Shown here piece after piece: positions 55,841 to 55,944 of a DNA stretch of 55,944 nt. The notes below the pieces were generated by a model. The model was not told the DNA's origin. It saw only the letters and a list, made by a program, of their open reading frames with translations, and did no database searches. The position numbers were made by a program, and so were the translations under genes. The stretch's first letter is position 1, and each line of letters starts with the position of its first letter. The DNA lies in NCBI GenBank assembly GCA_903928915.1, contig CAIYSL010000053.1, positions 1 through 55,944 of the forward strand, written 5' to 3'. Origin of the DNA: an uncultured Syntrophobacterales bacterium. Its GTDB lineage: Bacteria; Desulfobacterota; Syntrophia; Syntrophales; UBA5619.

Positions 55841-55944
55841 TTGATTTTCGGGTAGTTATTGCCTGCGGGGGGGCATTTTCCCGCCCCGCAGCGCCGCAGG
55901 GGAGACGGAACGGAGACTGGCCTCCCCCGGGACGGGGGAATACC

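Overview
The window is a chromosomal segment of a GC-rich (mostly about two thirds G+C by eye), probably anaerobic bacterium. Rubrerythrin, a CoA-disulfide-reductase-like enzyme, several sensor kinases, a benzoate-CoA-ligase-like enzyme, tripartite tricarboxylate (TTT) transport and TIGR04282/TIGR04283-type glycosyltransferases together suggest a Desulfobacterota ('deltaproteobacterial') lineage. That is an inference; no rRNA or tRNA is present to anchor it. No CRISPR array, phage block or complete mobile element was seen.

Layout: (1) 1-1.2 kb, a lower-GC patch with a truncated Cache-type sensor and a chimeric ORF in which the start of a PocR-type sensor gene runs into an IS3-family transposase remnant. 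(2) 1.3-12.0 kb, an NtrB-type histidine kinase, then a dense co-directional type II fatty-acid-like cluster: malonyltransferase, acyl-CoA dehydrogenase, KASIII, FabA, FabG (frameshifted at a G11 run), FabZ, KASII, ACP, lysophospholipid-type acyltransferase, phosphopantetheinyl transferase and a GT2. It is preceded by a good sigma-54 (-24/-12) promoter and has no recognisable enoyl reductase. (3) 12.1-15.2 kb, 'module A': a tandem GNAT-like protein, an orphan ACP and an aryl/acyl ligase. (4) 15.4-23.0 kb, HMG-CoA-lyase-like enzyme, APC permease, exported methyltransferase, MscL with zinc ribbon, fatty acid hydroxylase, TIGR04282 glycosyltransferase, flavoprotein and a cNMP-GGDEF protein. (5) 23.0-25.4 kb, 'module B', lower GC: KASIII, a paralog of the module A GNAT protein and a frameshifted ACP. 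(6) 25.5-27.6 kb, endonuclease IV, rubrerythrin and a pyrimidine-dimer glycosylase. (7) 27.7-33.3 kb, an amino-acid-type ABC transporter without ATPase, divergent from a hybrid kinase that carries a family-3 solute-binding sensor. (8) 33.4-42.5 kb, radical SAM protein, threonine aldolase, Gfo/Idh/MocA dehydrogenase, CoADR-rhodanese and TctCBA, closed by an intrinsic terminator. (9) 42.6-48.9 kb, CinA, a lipoprotein hydrolase and a four-gene operon (two cupins, an Asp/Glu-racemase-like protein, a DUF6282-type metal hydrolase). (10) 49-55.9 kb, a TMTC-like TPR membrane protein, MgtE, a small lipoprotein, a SulP-STAS-cNMP transporter and a receiver-domain remnant.

How it may work together: the 3.1-12 kb genes have the parts to prime, extend, reduce, dehydrate and isomerise an ACP-bound chain and pass it to a lysophospholipid-like acceptor. 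Modules A and B look like two versions of one small system. Each pairs a dedicated ACP with a two-domain GNAT-like protein that lacks the usual CoA-binding loop. In A the acyl group would come from an adenylating ligase; in B, from a KASIII. This paired system is the best candidate here for undescribed biology. The TctCBA, Gfo/Idh/MocA, aldolase, cupin, racemase and DUF6282 genes look like uptake and catabolism of an unidentified small organic acid. All functions come from reading motifs and context; no database search was run.
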